In this document: one piece after another, positions 12,501 to 41,100 of the stretch
Layout: each line of letters starts with the position of its first letter
Position numbering within the stretch: position 1 is the stretch's first letter
Origin: Petrosia ficiformis
Taxonomy: Eukaryota; Porifera; Demospongiae; Haplosclerida; Petrosiidae
Direction of reading: 5' to 3'
DNA: 64,000 nucleotides
NCBI GenBank assembly: GCA_947044365.1
Contig: OX345636.1
Span: forward strand, 35,221,212-35,285,211
The notes under the pieces: model-generated
Seen by the model: only the letters and a program-made list of their open reading frames with translations
What the model was told of the DNA's origin: nothing
Databases searched by the model: none
Position numbers and translations under genes: made by a program

Positions 12501-13123
12501 TATTATATATATATATATAATATATGTAAATAATTTATGTATAGGATACATCCCTCCTGCCATGAGATAAAAGACCTAATAAAGAGCAGTACTTCAATGA
12601 AGTCCAGATGATGTGGCTCAAGACTTTCAAGGCTTCATGAAAGCACTGCTCTTTGCAGAGGAATATATAATACTCTCTTTCTAACAAACACTGCATTATC
12701 AGCAAACATGATAACACTGTTGCTTAGTAACATTGCTACAAAATGACAGCTACGTGAATGGATCTGATTTGCTGGTTTTATTACCTTTCACAGCAGGGAA
12801 ATCTGACCCCAGATTCTGCGATTTGATTATATAGTATAAATAAATTAATATAATAATTATAATTATACATAATAATAAATTTCTCTTTCTTGTCATATTA
12901 ACAGTTAAAGAAACAGTAGATTAAAAGTAATGTATATACATGTTTGTACCACCACATGTAAAATTAGCAACTCTTAACATAAAATCCCATACACATTATT
13001 CACAAATGTTATAGAAAGAGGACAACTGCTTGTAAATCATCATTATAGGCAATGTCAGTCCAATTTTGGAAGCAAATAGTCATTTATTTGGTATACGCTA
13101 GAAAAGAAAAGAATACCTTTGTT
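12500..13123. other. intergenic, 3' of kinase gene
   Basis: No gene supported. It includes the downstream flank of the minus-strand kinase gene. Confidence 0.35.
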
Positions 13124-16100
13124 TCAGATTGTTCCTTCCATATCGGCAGAGTTACAGATTTCTGTGTTGTCATGAATATCAAGTAAAATTCCTTTTGTTT
13201 CTTCAATCAGTTCCTAAATAAGTAAGATATTGCTACCTTAATACTGTACTGAACGTAATGAAGTAATTGTACTGAAACAATTTAACATAGGATGCTCACA
13301 TCAGGATCATGAAATTCATGATGCATCCTTGTAAAACACTAATTTTTCACAACTGTATACTAAACAATTAACTAGTTACCATTTGACCAAAATCAGAATG
13401 GAGTTCACCTATTGCTGTGTCAATTTTTTTCAACGGTATTCTTAAATTCATTTTAGTATCAAAGAGTTGCTGTTGTAACTTTGCAGTTCTACTTATTGAA
13501 GCACTCCTTGTCTATATGAAATAGGAGCAATGAAAATTGATATATAAATTTAACATTGCAAACCTCCTTTTCATGTTGCAGCTCTTTCCTCAGACAATGT
13601 AATTCAGATGTTAAATTCTGTAAAACATTTTTATATTTTTATATAATGTGAGGGAATATGTGAACACACATATATATTAGAGTACATATAATTATTATAA
13701 TTATATAAAATGTTGCATTGATTTCTTATATATTAACAGATCTAGATTATTATTAGGTTTTGATATTAACTTTTAACATTACTATTACTTACAATGTTAT
13801 TAATCCTTAGCCTTTTCATCTCTCCAACCATAGCCATGTATATTTCTTTCTCAGTTTTTAAATCATCTTCTAAAATATCATTTTGGCTGTTCAAATCTTG
13901 TATCTAAACAATAATAATTTCATTAGATAGAGAACACTGCAGTTATATACTAATGTGGAATAAGATTCTTTAAGTTAATTAATTAACTCTTTAAATCCTT
14001 CTCAATTAGTTTACACTTCTTGCTGCAGCTCAAATTACATAAAGAGTAAATTGTAGTTATAGTTATGTCTGTTTTCATACGCTGTATACTCAAGAAGTTT
14101 ATTAATATTCAAAATAGAATAGTATTCATGAATTTTGTAAATACCTTTGAAAAGTATAATGAACCAACCTTGTCTTCTTCAGTTAACCGCAGGTTGTCGT
14201 CTCTCAATACTTCATTCTCTTTCAACAAATCAATTAGTTTTGAAGGAGGCTTGTTAGACATTTGAAGAGTATTCATCTCTTTTCTGACTTTGTCCATTTC
14301 CCATCTTTCGTGAGGGTTATCTTGTAAACACATAGCTATTATTGGATACAATGGATGATCATATCCTAGTCTCTCAAACCATTCTTTCCTTTTAACTATT
14401 TGAACACCATGTGTAATCTCTTTGACTTTTTGATCTACTAGTTTGACTGTGTCTGCAGACAATTCACAAGGACTTGGATATTCCTGACGTAAAGATACAT
14501 AATGAATGGCAAAGTTATACCATTGAAATTAGAAGCACTGATATTTATTACATTGTAGATATTTATTCAGGTGTATCTGTAATTGAGCATGAATAAATGC
14601 TGTGAATACTATTTTAGTAGATTTCCTACACAGCATTCCAGTAACAAGGGTGGGTTGGGGTGTTTGATCAAACCCCCCTTTTGTGGCTTTGCACACCATT
14701 ATTAGGACCACCCTATTCGAAATGCTGCCTTGTACAGCTCTTACCAAACAGGTAACTACAAATGTAGCAGGATATTTATTATCAGTGTTTTCTGACTTCA
14801 GTCACCTAACATACTTTTTAATAAGAAATGTATGTGGTATTCCAATAATTAAGAAGTGCCATTTGATTGTTGTATGGGCAATTCAAGCTGAATGAAAAAT
14901 ATTATCCAAAATCACATTGTGGGAATAGCTGCAAATAGGTCACATATTTGGAGAGTATAGTGGTACTCTTTATGTGAGGATGGCCCATAAAAATGGCTGG
15001 CCAATTAGATTTCAATTGCAAGTATTACATTAAAATAGGTTCTGCTAATATATACAGATATCCCTTTTTAAGATATCAATGGCTACCAAGACCTTCTAGG
15101 TGGTCAGGGATCATTACTAAAGTAAAGAACCATTGCGTGGCAAAACTGTTAGCTACATCACATTTATAATTTATTTCCATAGAAATTTGTTCCTATATTT
15201 GTGAAGCTATCAAAGTAGTTTAGCACTAGCATGAATTTATTTAAGTTGAATTCTGTGGAACACTTGTACTATTGCAGTACTGATTATTCCAAAGTTTTAA
15301 TTTTAAAGGTATGCATCAGAGAGTTAGCAAAGTACAGACTAGTAACCAATGCATTCATAGATCTATGAAAGTACTGGTCATAATTTCTACTTCACTATTT
15401 ATCAACTAAGTATAAAGCATGATATGCAGGGATGAGAGATATAGAAAAGTGAAAAACTTCAGGAATCCATCTGGGATTGTACTAATCTCAATACCAAAGC
15501 TAGTTTCAAATCCAGCTGTTTCTAATTCTAAAAGACCTAACTGGGTTAATTGTATGCTTAAGCTGACATATATATAATGTCCCAATGTTGTTTTTTTTTT
15601 GGTTTTGATATTCTTTTGATTCATTTTTAGCAAGGTTCCCAATGATTGCTTCCCCACAGGATTGATGTATGTTTATATATATACTTGTGTCATGATCACA
15701 TGTGCGGTAATCGTATACATAGTTAAGGAAGTTTCCTCATTCCAAGCCAGGTGGCTTTGTCAATTAATGGGAGTGGTGCATAATTTAAAAGACTGACCCA
15801 CAATCATCAACAAGCCTTGTAATTGTGCCTATGTATTATAATAATTATGCTGTAAACATTGAGGAGCTAATACAATCATGTTAATGTATGTATTATGTTT
15901 GTGTTACTTACGTGAGTATGGATTGTATACATAGTTAAGGAAGTTGCGTCATTACAGGGGGCTTGGTCAATTAATGGGCATGGCGCATATCAACATGAAC
16001 TTGAGCTAAAGACCAGCAGGAAGATCAGGAAGAATGTAAAACTGCAACTAATACTAATAACTGTTGTATATAGCAAAGAAACAGTATAAAGATGATGAAA

Positions 16101-18320
16101 GAATCTTTAACAAGTAAGCATAAGTTGTTGAGTTTCAGACATAAAGAAGTCATCATTTAGAATTTAGGAGTACTTTAGTTTCTGTGTACTTAGATTGCAG
16201 TTACACTTACTTGTTTAGGCACAGTTTTTGACCACACAGCAGTGGAGTAGGAACAGGGGGGTCAAGGGGGGCCTAGGCCCCCCTAAAATTGAATGAGGGG
16301 GGCCAGGCCCCCCCAATATCCATAATCCTATCCTTCTCAGCCTTGCAACGAATAAAAACCTACCTAAGGAATTCAATGACCCAGGCCCGCTTAAACCACT
16401 GTATGCTCCTTCATGTTTCAAGAAATAAAACAGATGAACCAAATAATGTTGAAATTGCAAAAGAATTTACAGGAAGAAATGAAAGACGTAGAAAATACTT
16501 CGGTCATATTTGAGTAATAATTTATGCATAATCCTGATGATTAATTCACATGTCCATGAATTGGACAGTACTGCTATAATTGAGTATAATGTGGTCATAA
16601 TTATGAAGTATAATTCACATGTTCATGAATTGGACAGTACTGCTATAATTGAGTATAATGCGGTCATAATTATGAAGTATAATTCACATGTTCATGAATT
16701 GGACAGTACTGCTATAATTGAGTATAATGTGGTCATAATTATGAAGTACATGCACATTTAGGTGACTCTGTAGTTTAGTCTCCCTATTACACCCTGTATT
16801 GCTCAAAACCCATCTAACAGCACCTATTAATTTTCTAAACTTTTTTCCGGGGGAGGACCCACGGAACCCATTTTTGGTGTTTCCTCAATCATTAATAATC
16901 ACTGTGACCCTCTATTTTGCACACACCCACACCCCCCCAATCATTTTCATCTTCCTACTCCACTGCACAGTTAGGTAGAGAGACTAGTGTAATTGATACA
17001 TAATGATTGCAATGCAATCTATAGGGATTCATTTTCTCTTGTTTATTATCTTTGTTATAATTATAATCAATACTTTGTTATATATAGAACATTTGCAAGC
17101 AAACTGATCATAAGGATGGTCTTTACTCAGAAATAATTTTACTTATTTGGAAGTTCAATTCTAGCTATTCACATATGAATACTACAATTTTGTTTACATT
17201 CCTAAATATAATTACAAAGTTATCAATACTTGCTTCTACTATGGAATCCATAGCTGTCAAAGTGAGTATTTACTGACAATAGCTATATCTCCCTTTCACT
17301 AGAGAGATAATAGAAAATTAGTTTTTGTAGAGCTATTAAGCATGTATGTAGTATTTACCAACAGTCGTTATTTGCCTCTCTCTCCCACCAGGAATATAAG
17401 ACCAGTTATATTCCTTGGGAAAGGGCAGTGCCTTTATGATGCCTCGGAAATGGCTTGAACTTCACCCTTAGCACTTAATTGGATCCTATATACATATAGT
17501 GCATCACATTCTGATACAATTACACTTGCATGGCTAAGTATAATACAGTTTGTTTGTAAACAAGATCTATTGTAGAATTTCCTGGTTACAGTTTATGTTA
17601 AAAACTATAATATATATAATAGCTAACCTGTAAACAAAGATATAAAGCAAGATGTCCAAATGAGAAACAGTCTAATGTATGATCATAAATAGGATGGCTT
17701 CCAATTGTTTCTGGTGGCATGTAATCCTGAGCTCCTGGAACGTTTGTTAACTGGCCCAATCGCCTCCTGTCAACAACTCGTGAGACACCAAGATCAGTAA
17801 CTTTAGCACGCAAGTCAGCAGCTAACAGTACATTCCCAGCATTCAGATCACGATGAATGATCCCTTTTGAATGTAAGTGACTAACTCCACAAGCAATATC
17901 TGTAAGTATCTTGTATTTAATCTCCATTGGAACTACATGCTTTGCTGCAATAAAATGGTCAAGATCAATATCTAACTCCTCCATCACTAGGCATATATCT
18001 CGTGGATCTTTTCCCAACTTGTAAACACCAAGAAACTGGACAATATTGGGGTGCCTCTGTTGACTAAGTAACTTAATTTCTTCTTTAAATCTTGTAACTA
18101 ACATCCTCCATTGATCTTCTGGAACAGGTTGGTTTCCTCTAACACCAGTCAGAATATCATGTAACTTCTTTACCACACATGGAGCACCATTTATTGTTGA
18201 CCGATATACTACACCATAACATCCAATTCCAGTCTCATTCTTCATGATAGCTGGGTCGTCTAGTTGTACAAGAAACTGTTCAAGGCCGTCGTCCATTTCG
18301 TCCTTCGTTGCTCCACCCAA
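13124..18320 (-). CDS. TKL-type protein kinase with C-terminal coiled coil (six exons, 464 aa)
   Basis: Exons on the minus strand: 17628-18320, 14169-14483, 13793-13903, 13564-13617, 13380-13511, 13124-13213. Every intron is GT-AG and phase 0, and the frame runs from ATG at 18320 to TGA at 13124. Residues about 25-290 form a kinase domain. It has a GIGCYGVV glycine loop, a VVKKL lysine, an HRDLNAGN catalytic loop, TDLG in place of DFG (the metal-binding Asp kept), and a PPE motif in place of APE. The C-terminal third is heptad-rich (LKENEVLRDDNLRL, then Gln/Lys/Glu-rich exons), so a coiled-coil dimer is likely. The sequence resembles the expanded sponge TKL kinases; the substrate is unknown. 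The intron at 14484-17627 holds several repeats. A paralogue lies at 58.5-59.8 kb. Confidence 0.85.
15712..15990. repeat. direct repeat, two ~70-bp copies inside the kinase intron
   Basis: About 15712-15782 and 15923-15990 share GTATACATAGTTAAGGAAGT, then GTCAATTAATGGG and a GCATA end. They are diverged copies in the same orientation. Confidence 0.65.
16239..16970. mobile_element. non-autonomous TIR element with G-rich ends
   Basis: CAGTGGAGTAGGA (left) is inverted as TCCTACTCCACTG (right), each flanked by CACAG as a possible 5-bp target duplication. Runs of G and C follow each end. The tip resembles hAT-type ends (CAGTGGxG..GGGGG), but the flank match is 5 bp rather than the expected 8, so the superfamily is uncertain. 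It lies in the large intron of the kinase gene. Confidence 0.55.
16543..16749. repeat. three tandem copies of a 69-bp unit
   Basis: Copies start at 16543, 16612 and 16681, each AATTCACATGTxCATGAATT onward, with only a few base changes. The unit is 23 codons long, so an open frame runs through all three; it lies inside a non-coding element and is probably not translated. Confidence 0.9.
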
Positions 18321-18715
18321 ACATTATTCTCAAAATTAATTATGAAATTAAACTCGTATATAAAAACACTATTATAAAAATTATTATAAAAATTATTATA
18401 ACATGCATGCTTGGAAACAGAAATGACAATGTTTAGCTAATGTATACATAATAATTATTAATTACACATACAATCATTACAAATGAATGGTGCTATTTCT
18501 GAAATCATAAAATGACATTGATATGTTCAGGTCCAAGATTTCTTAGCCTTCACTGATCATTAAGAGATAAACCCTTTAAAGAAAATAAATTGTGAATTAA
18601 ATAATGTGTTAGAATAATTATGTAAGGTTTAGAATATGCCAAGTAAGTATGTATATGAGATATGAAAATGTTTACCTAATACCATACATAAGGACATGAT
18701 TATGTGTATATATAC
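18321..18715. other. 5' flank of kinase gene
   Basis: AT-rich. It includes a short tandem ATTATAAAA motif at about 18371-18400. A promoter is expected here but no clear element is seen. Confidence 0.35.
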
Positions 18716-20600
18716 TCATAGGCTCGGGCTATATCACATCTTTGGACACAAAACTGAGGTGTTTATAGGACCTGTTAGCATACTACATTTATTACATATA
18801 TATCCATATGTATTAGGTTCTACAAACAAAATATAGGACCTGAGTTTGTGTCCGAGGATGTGATACAGCCCAAGCCTGTAAGAGCTATATTACATCCGAG
18901 GACACAAAACAAGGGTCCTATATTCAGTATATAGGACCTATTAGCATACTATATACAATATATTGTATGACGGTGACATCTCCTGCATAGTGTACCCATG
19001 CAAAGTCTATATACAATATATAGGATCACCACATCAAAGGGATGATGTCACCATCATACTATATATACATAATATATATAGCTAGTTATATATAATTTAT
19101 ATAATTATTTATAACGTTTTGATGCCTAACATTAAAGGTACTGACAGTTGTATGTATTCCGTATACAGGCTAACGTAGCAGACGTTTTTGCACATCCAGT
19201 TCTATGTTCTCCGGATGTTGTTTACAACACTAGAACATAACGCGCTTACCTCGGGTTTAGTGAAAGAACACAAAGTACTTCATTCTTCTTCTCTATCACT
19301 GGCAATATCCATCAATTCAAACTATAAACCACATAAAGCACCGGTTATGCTCGTGCTGTACTGGAAAATATAGCACTAGGGGTGGGGACTTGAAGCCTCA
19401 TCAGCACTCAGCTATGCCTTGTGCTGTATGAGTATGCTATATTTCCCATACACCACTCGCACCGGTGCTTTATCTAATACACAATATATCTAGCTATACT
19501 ATACATATTATATAACACGCCTACGAGTGGTATATCAGATTTATAAACCAGGTTTTATATCTGACCACAGGGTGCTATATGTGATGTATATACCTGTGGT
19601 TTACTTTGATGTTTCGCAGTATTAGAATATACTGTACTTATAATTATACTATATAAAATACATGACCTGGAGATTATAAATATTATATGGTGTATTATAA
19701 TTATTAATATACATATATCCCAATATGGTGAGGAAACATCAAAATAAATCCACAAGTTATAAATCACATATAGCACCTTGTAGTGAGATATAAAACCTGC
19801 TGTCTACACAGACTACAAGAAAACAACATTTACCGTCTACAAAGTGAAGACAGAAAGGTAGGAGAAGCAACAGACATCAACAAAGCTTTTATCTTTTGAG
19901 AAATATATGAATTATAACAAGCCTACTCATGCTGTATCAGATTTATAATCACCTCGCCCTCGGGCCAATGGCCCTCATGCTTTGGTGATTATAAATCTGA
20001 ATATAGCACTCATAGGTGTGTTTTAACCTGTACATAATTATAGATATATATAATTATAATTATATATATACTAGTATATATTATAATGTTAGGACATGAA
20101 ACATATCCCGGGAAGACATAAGCTGTTCAAACGATGTTGGAATCCTATTTATGAAATGTTTCTATAATAAATGAATCATGGTTATGAGGTGTATACACCA
20201 GAATTACTGGAGAAGGGTATATCCACATAAACCTCTGAACATCAGCAGATAATATATTCAGCATATACACCAAATAGAGATACATATATAATTATATATA
20301 TATATATATATATAATATATATATATATATAGATAACATCATCCCTTTGATGTGGTGAGTTCTATATATTGTATATAGACCTTCCATGTGCACATTATGC
20401 AGGAGATGACACTATCATACAGAATATTGTATATAGTATGTTAATAGGTCCTATATACTGCATATAGGACCCTTATTTTGTGTCCTCAGATGTGATATAG
20501 CCCTCGCAGGCTCAAGCTATATCACATCCTGGGACACATGTATATATATAGTATGCTAACAGGTCCTATATACAAAATATAGGGCCTGCGTTTTATGTCG
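18715..20600. repeat. second nest of palindromic elements
   Basis: Copies of the families at 11.2-12.5 kb. The TATAGGACC / CCGAGGATGTGATA unit is at about 18720-18960 and about 20440-20600. The ACATCAAAGGGATGATGTC unit is at about 18980-19065 and, inverted, at about 20336-20430. The AAGCACCGG unit is at about 19340-19475. A further palindrome with GATTTATAATCACC arms is at about 19930-20035. Confidence 0.75.
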
Positions 20601-20630
20601 TAACACTATTATTACTGTATGTTATAACAC

Positions 20631-21075
20631 ATAGGCGGTGGAACAAGGGGTGCAGTCGGGGGCACTTGACCCCGAAAATTCTGTTAGTGGGGGCAGAATT
20701 AGTTTATTGCCCCACAAATTTGGAAATCTTAATTAAACATTATGAATTTTCTTACCTAATTCTTTGTGTGAATTTCCCCCCCAAAAAAATAATAATAAAA
20801 CAAAGGCTGCTAGAGTTTGTAACAAGCAGCGAGAGACTCACTCAGATCATTATGAATACGTGTATTCATTGACCACCCCCATAAGGAATATTTAATTAAT
20901 CATAAAAAGTTTCGCCGACCTCACTACGCTTGGCACATTTCTCGTATTCAGCCCCCCGATTTTCAGATGTATTCCACCTCCTCTGTAACACACCTATGAG
21001 TGCTATATTAGATTTATGATAACCAAGCCAAAAGGCAGCAGGCTTGAGGGCAAGGTGATTATAAATTCATTTTAT
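20631..21075. repeat. G-rich-ended element remnant and partial palindrome
   Basis: GGCGGTGGAACAAGGGG near 20634 is weakly mirrored by CCACCTCCTCTG near 20975. From about 20995 to 21075 there is a diverged copy of the GATTTATAATCACC palindrome. Neither codes for protein. Confidence 0.4.
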
Positions 21076-21250
21076 CACAAGTAGGCTTCCTGGAAAGACA
21101 AACCAACAGTAGATGTGTGGCTTCTCCTAACATTTTATCTTGAGTATGAAGCATACGAGTGTTATAGCCTTTTAGTTATTGTCGCTGTGGTTGATGGCAG
21201 GTTTATATCTTATTTATAAAATCTGTGGTTACTTTGAAGTTTTGCCATAT

Positions 21251-38094
<16,844 letters not shown>

Positions 38095-38159
38095 TAAGTT
38101 AGCCAACTTATGCGCATGCGCATAACGCACAAACCCACGTGTAACCACGTGGTACCAAA
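38095..38159. promoter_or_regulatory. compact bidirectional promoter
   Basis: Only 65 bp separate the ATG at 38094 (minus) from the ATG at 38160 (plus). It contains TGCGCATGCGCA at 38111-38122, a perfect match to the palindromic NRF1 site. Two CACGTG E-boxes (38136-38141 and 38146-38151) are spaced exactly 10 bp apart, one helical turn. Both motif types are symmetrical, which suits divergent transcription. No TATA box is seen. Confidence 0.65.
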
Positions 38160-41100
38160 ATGCAGTCTTTCAATGTTGAAGTACTAATGCCACCTGGTAT
38201 AAGTAATACATCTAATAACTGCTTTGCCAGCAGTGTTATTCACTGCCTCTTTAACCATCCTGTTTTCTTGTCACTGTCATCAAAGATAACAGAAGATCAT
38301 CAGTTATGTACAAAGTGTGGAAGAAATGGTAACAAACATTACTCTGTTTATAATCAAAACAAAAACTGTACATGAAATTTATTAAAATTAGAACCATGTT
38401 TCTCAAACACTATTCAAAACTTGTTTGAGCAGTATAAATATAATAATACACCCACTGTACTTCAGTCCAAGTTATTCACTGAAACCCTGCAAAGTGAGAA
38501 AATACATGAATTATGAAATAAAGCAAATACTTTAAAAACAATTTTAGCAACACACCAATCTTTTATACCTGGGGTTTATCAAGATGCTCATGAATATTTC
38601 ATCCAGCTAATTGATAAACTACAAGGATTATCACCAAGGTCAGTAACATCACTCTTTACAGCACTGCTGAATTTAAAAAGTATTTGCTAATCTATAGATC
38701 AAAAGACTTCATACACAAGAAATTATTTGCTGAAGTAACTCAAACACGTTAGTGTATTGTAATAATAATGCATACTTTTTCATCACCGCATCTTAATTAA
38801 CCTTCAGTTACATGCAATAATTGTACACAAAGTAGTGTTACACAACAGATATCTAATGTGATCCAACTTAAAGCCAATGTGAGTCCCCCCAAAACCATAA
38901 TCTCTTGTGTTTTAAGGATATTTCTCATTAAGACAAGTAAAGAGATATCTTTACAAAACCTAATAACAGATGAACTATCTGATGAAGAAAAACTTTGTGA
39001 TTATACTTGTGGAGGGTATGATTTGACTCCTTTTAATACATCATATGTATACATGCACATGTACATGTAGGTGTGGAATGTCTGGAGAATGCTATAAATC
39101 ATCTAAGTTAAGTACACACCCAGACTTTCTACGTGTGCATATAACAAAACCAGGGTAAATATATGGAAAACAAAGTTTAAACATTTAATACATGTATGAT
39201 CTTTTTGCAGACCAAAGTCATCTTCTGTCCAATTACAGGTTAAAGTTTATTATTGATATTAAAACAGATTTACATGTTTTTATTCATAGAACACAACCCT
39301 CATTGTCAGTGGCAAGCTATATAAACTTGTAGGATTGGTTATATACATACAAAACGCAAGACATTATACCTGCTTTGTTCGCTCAAAATTGGATGCTACT
39401 CAGTGGTTTGACATAAATGATACTTCAGTTAGTTACAGAAAATAAATCAATATACATACATTAATGCATTATATACTATAGGTTACTCAAGTTAGTGTTG
39501 TTACCATTACAAAACAGGACCCTTTCATGTTGTTCTATGAGCTACATGAAGGTATAATTATAACCTAAACACCATGCATACCATCTTAATGTGAAAATAC
39601 ACATGGCTTTCTCATAACAGGCAATGGTTTAAAGACAACACTATCTCTGCCATCCACACACTGTCTTAATGCAGGTTGTTTTCTTTCTGATGAGGTACAT
39701 GTATAACTAGTATATAGTAAATAAATTAATTATAAATGACATTCTTTCAGATTATAAACTCGTATATGGACATTCTCTGCTACCATAGCTCAATGGTATA
39801 AACAATTACGATGTACATACACCACATATACTAAACAAATTCTTGTAACGCAGGCTGGGAAAAAAGTATTCACTTTGAGTTCTCTATTTTTTTCTAAACT
39901 ATGTTGTGATGGATATCAGGCAGTAGTTAAGTGGTATAGTAAAGTAAGGAGAAGCACACAATATAATATTATGTGAAGAAAACTCTTTAATACGTAGGTC
40001 AATCTGATGACATATGATTTAATCTTGTGCGTTATTAATCACCGTCAGAATCATTGGACGCTAATGGTAATACTCATACAATGCATTTCAGTAATTAAAA
40101 GTACTTCATGTCATGCATGTGTTCCCAAATAGGTTGTAGATATCAATAAGCAACAGGCAGAATATTTTGACTCGTACAAAAGCTCAGACGAATCGTATTG
40201 GACATGGCTAAAGTAATTTTATTAAAATTAATTCGATATACACAGTGAATCACTATATTCCACAGGTCATTTCTTGAGTTACGGTGTATAAACAATGGAA
40301 TTCCAGTACCAAACTGGAAGTGTTGGAGATACCTTCACAGAACAGTAAGAACGCATTATCTTGCACACACATAATAATTATGTAATATCAATCAAAGGAC
40401 CAGCCTATTCAAACTAATGGAACTGATTGTGGGGTATTTACAACTCAATTTGCACTGTGTCGTGTGTATGAGAGGAGTTGGGATTTTACACAGGTAGTAA
40501 ATTCGGTTATAAATGTATGAAAATTTATAAGCAATTATGTTACAGAATGATATGAATGTAATTAGAAAGATATTATTGGAGGAAATTCTTTGTGGACACT
40601 TGTTGTAAGTATACAAAAAACTGTATAATGTAAAATGACATAAGCCATTCTACGTTTAGAAATTTTGATGTAAGAACAAAAACAATTGGCGAATCTAATC
40701 TACACTCCCAACATCTTCTCTTCAGTTACAGTCAAAAGACAATAGAAAACCATTTGTTGTTAATGTAACTACAAAAGGTATACCAAAATAACAAATGATC
40801 AGGCTGCTTTTCAACACATCAAATTATGTCATGTTATATTTTTTTAGCCAAACCTGCTGACATTACGTCAATTTCACATAAAATGAAATATGCCAAAAAG
40901 ACTATTTCACAACACCCAAAACATCTATCACTTCATAAACACAAAAAATCAAATATTGAAGGACTTACATGTTCTTCTTGTGGGAAGGTCTATGCTCATA
41001 AAAGCAGTCTATCCAAGCACATTCGTAAAGAACACAGTCAGAACCAGAGTGGACATATCATCTGTAGTAAATGTGAAAAGAGGTAATAATAATTATAATT

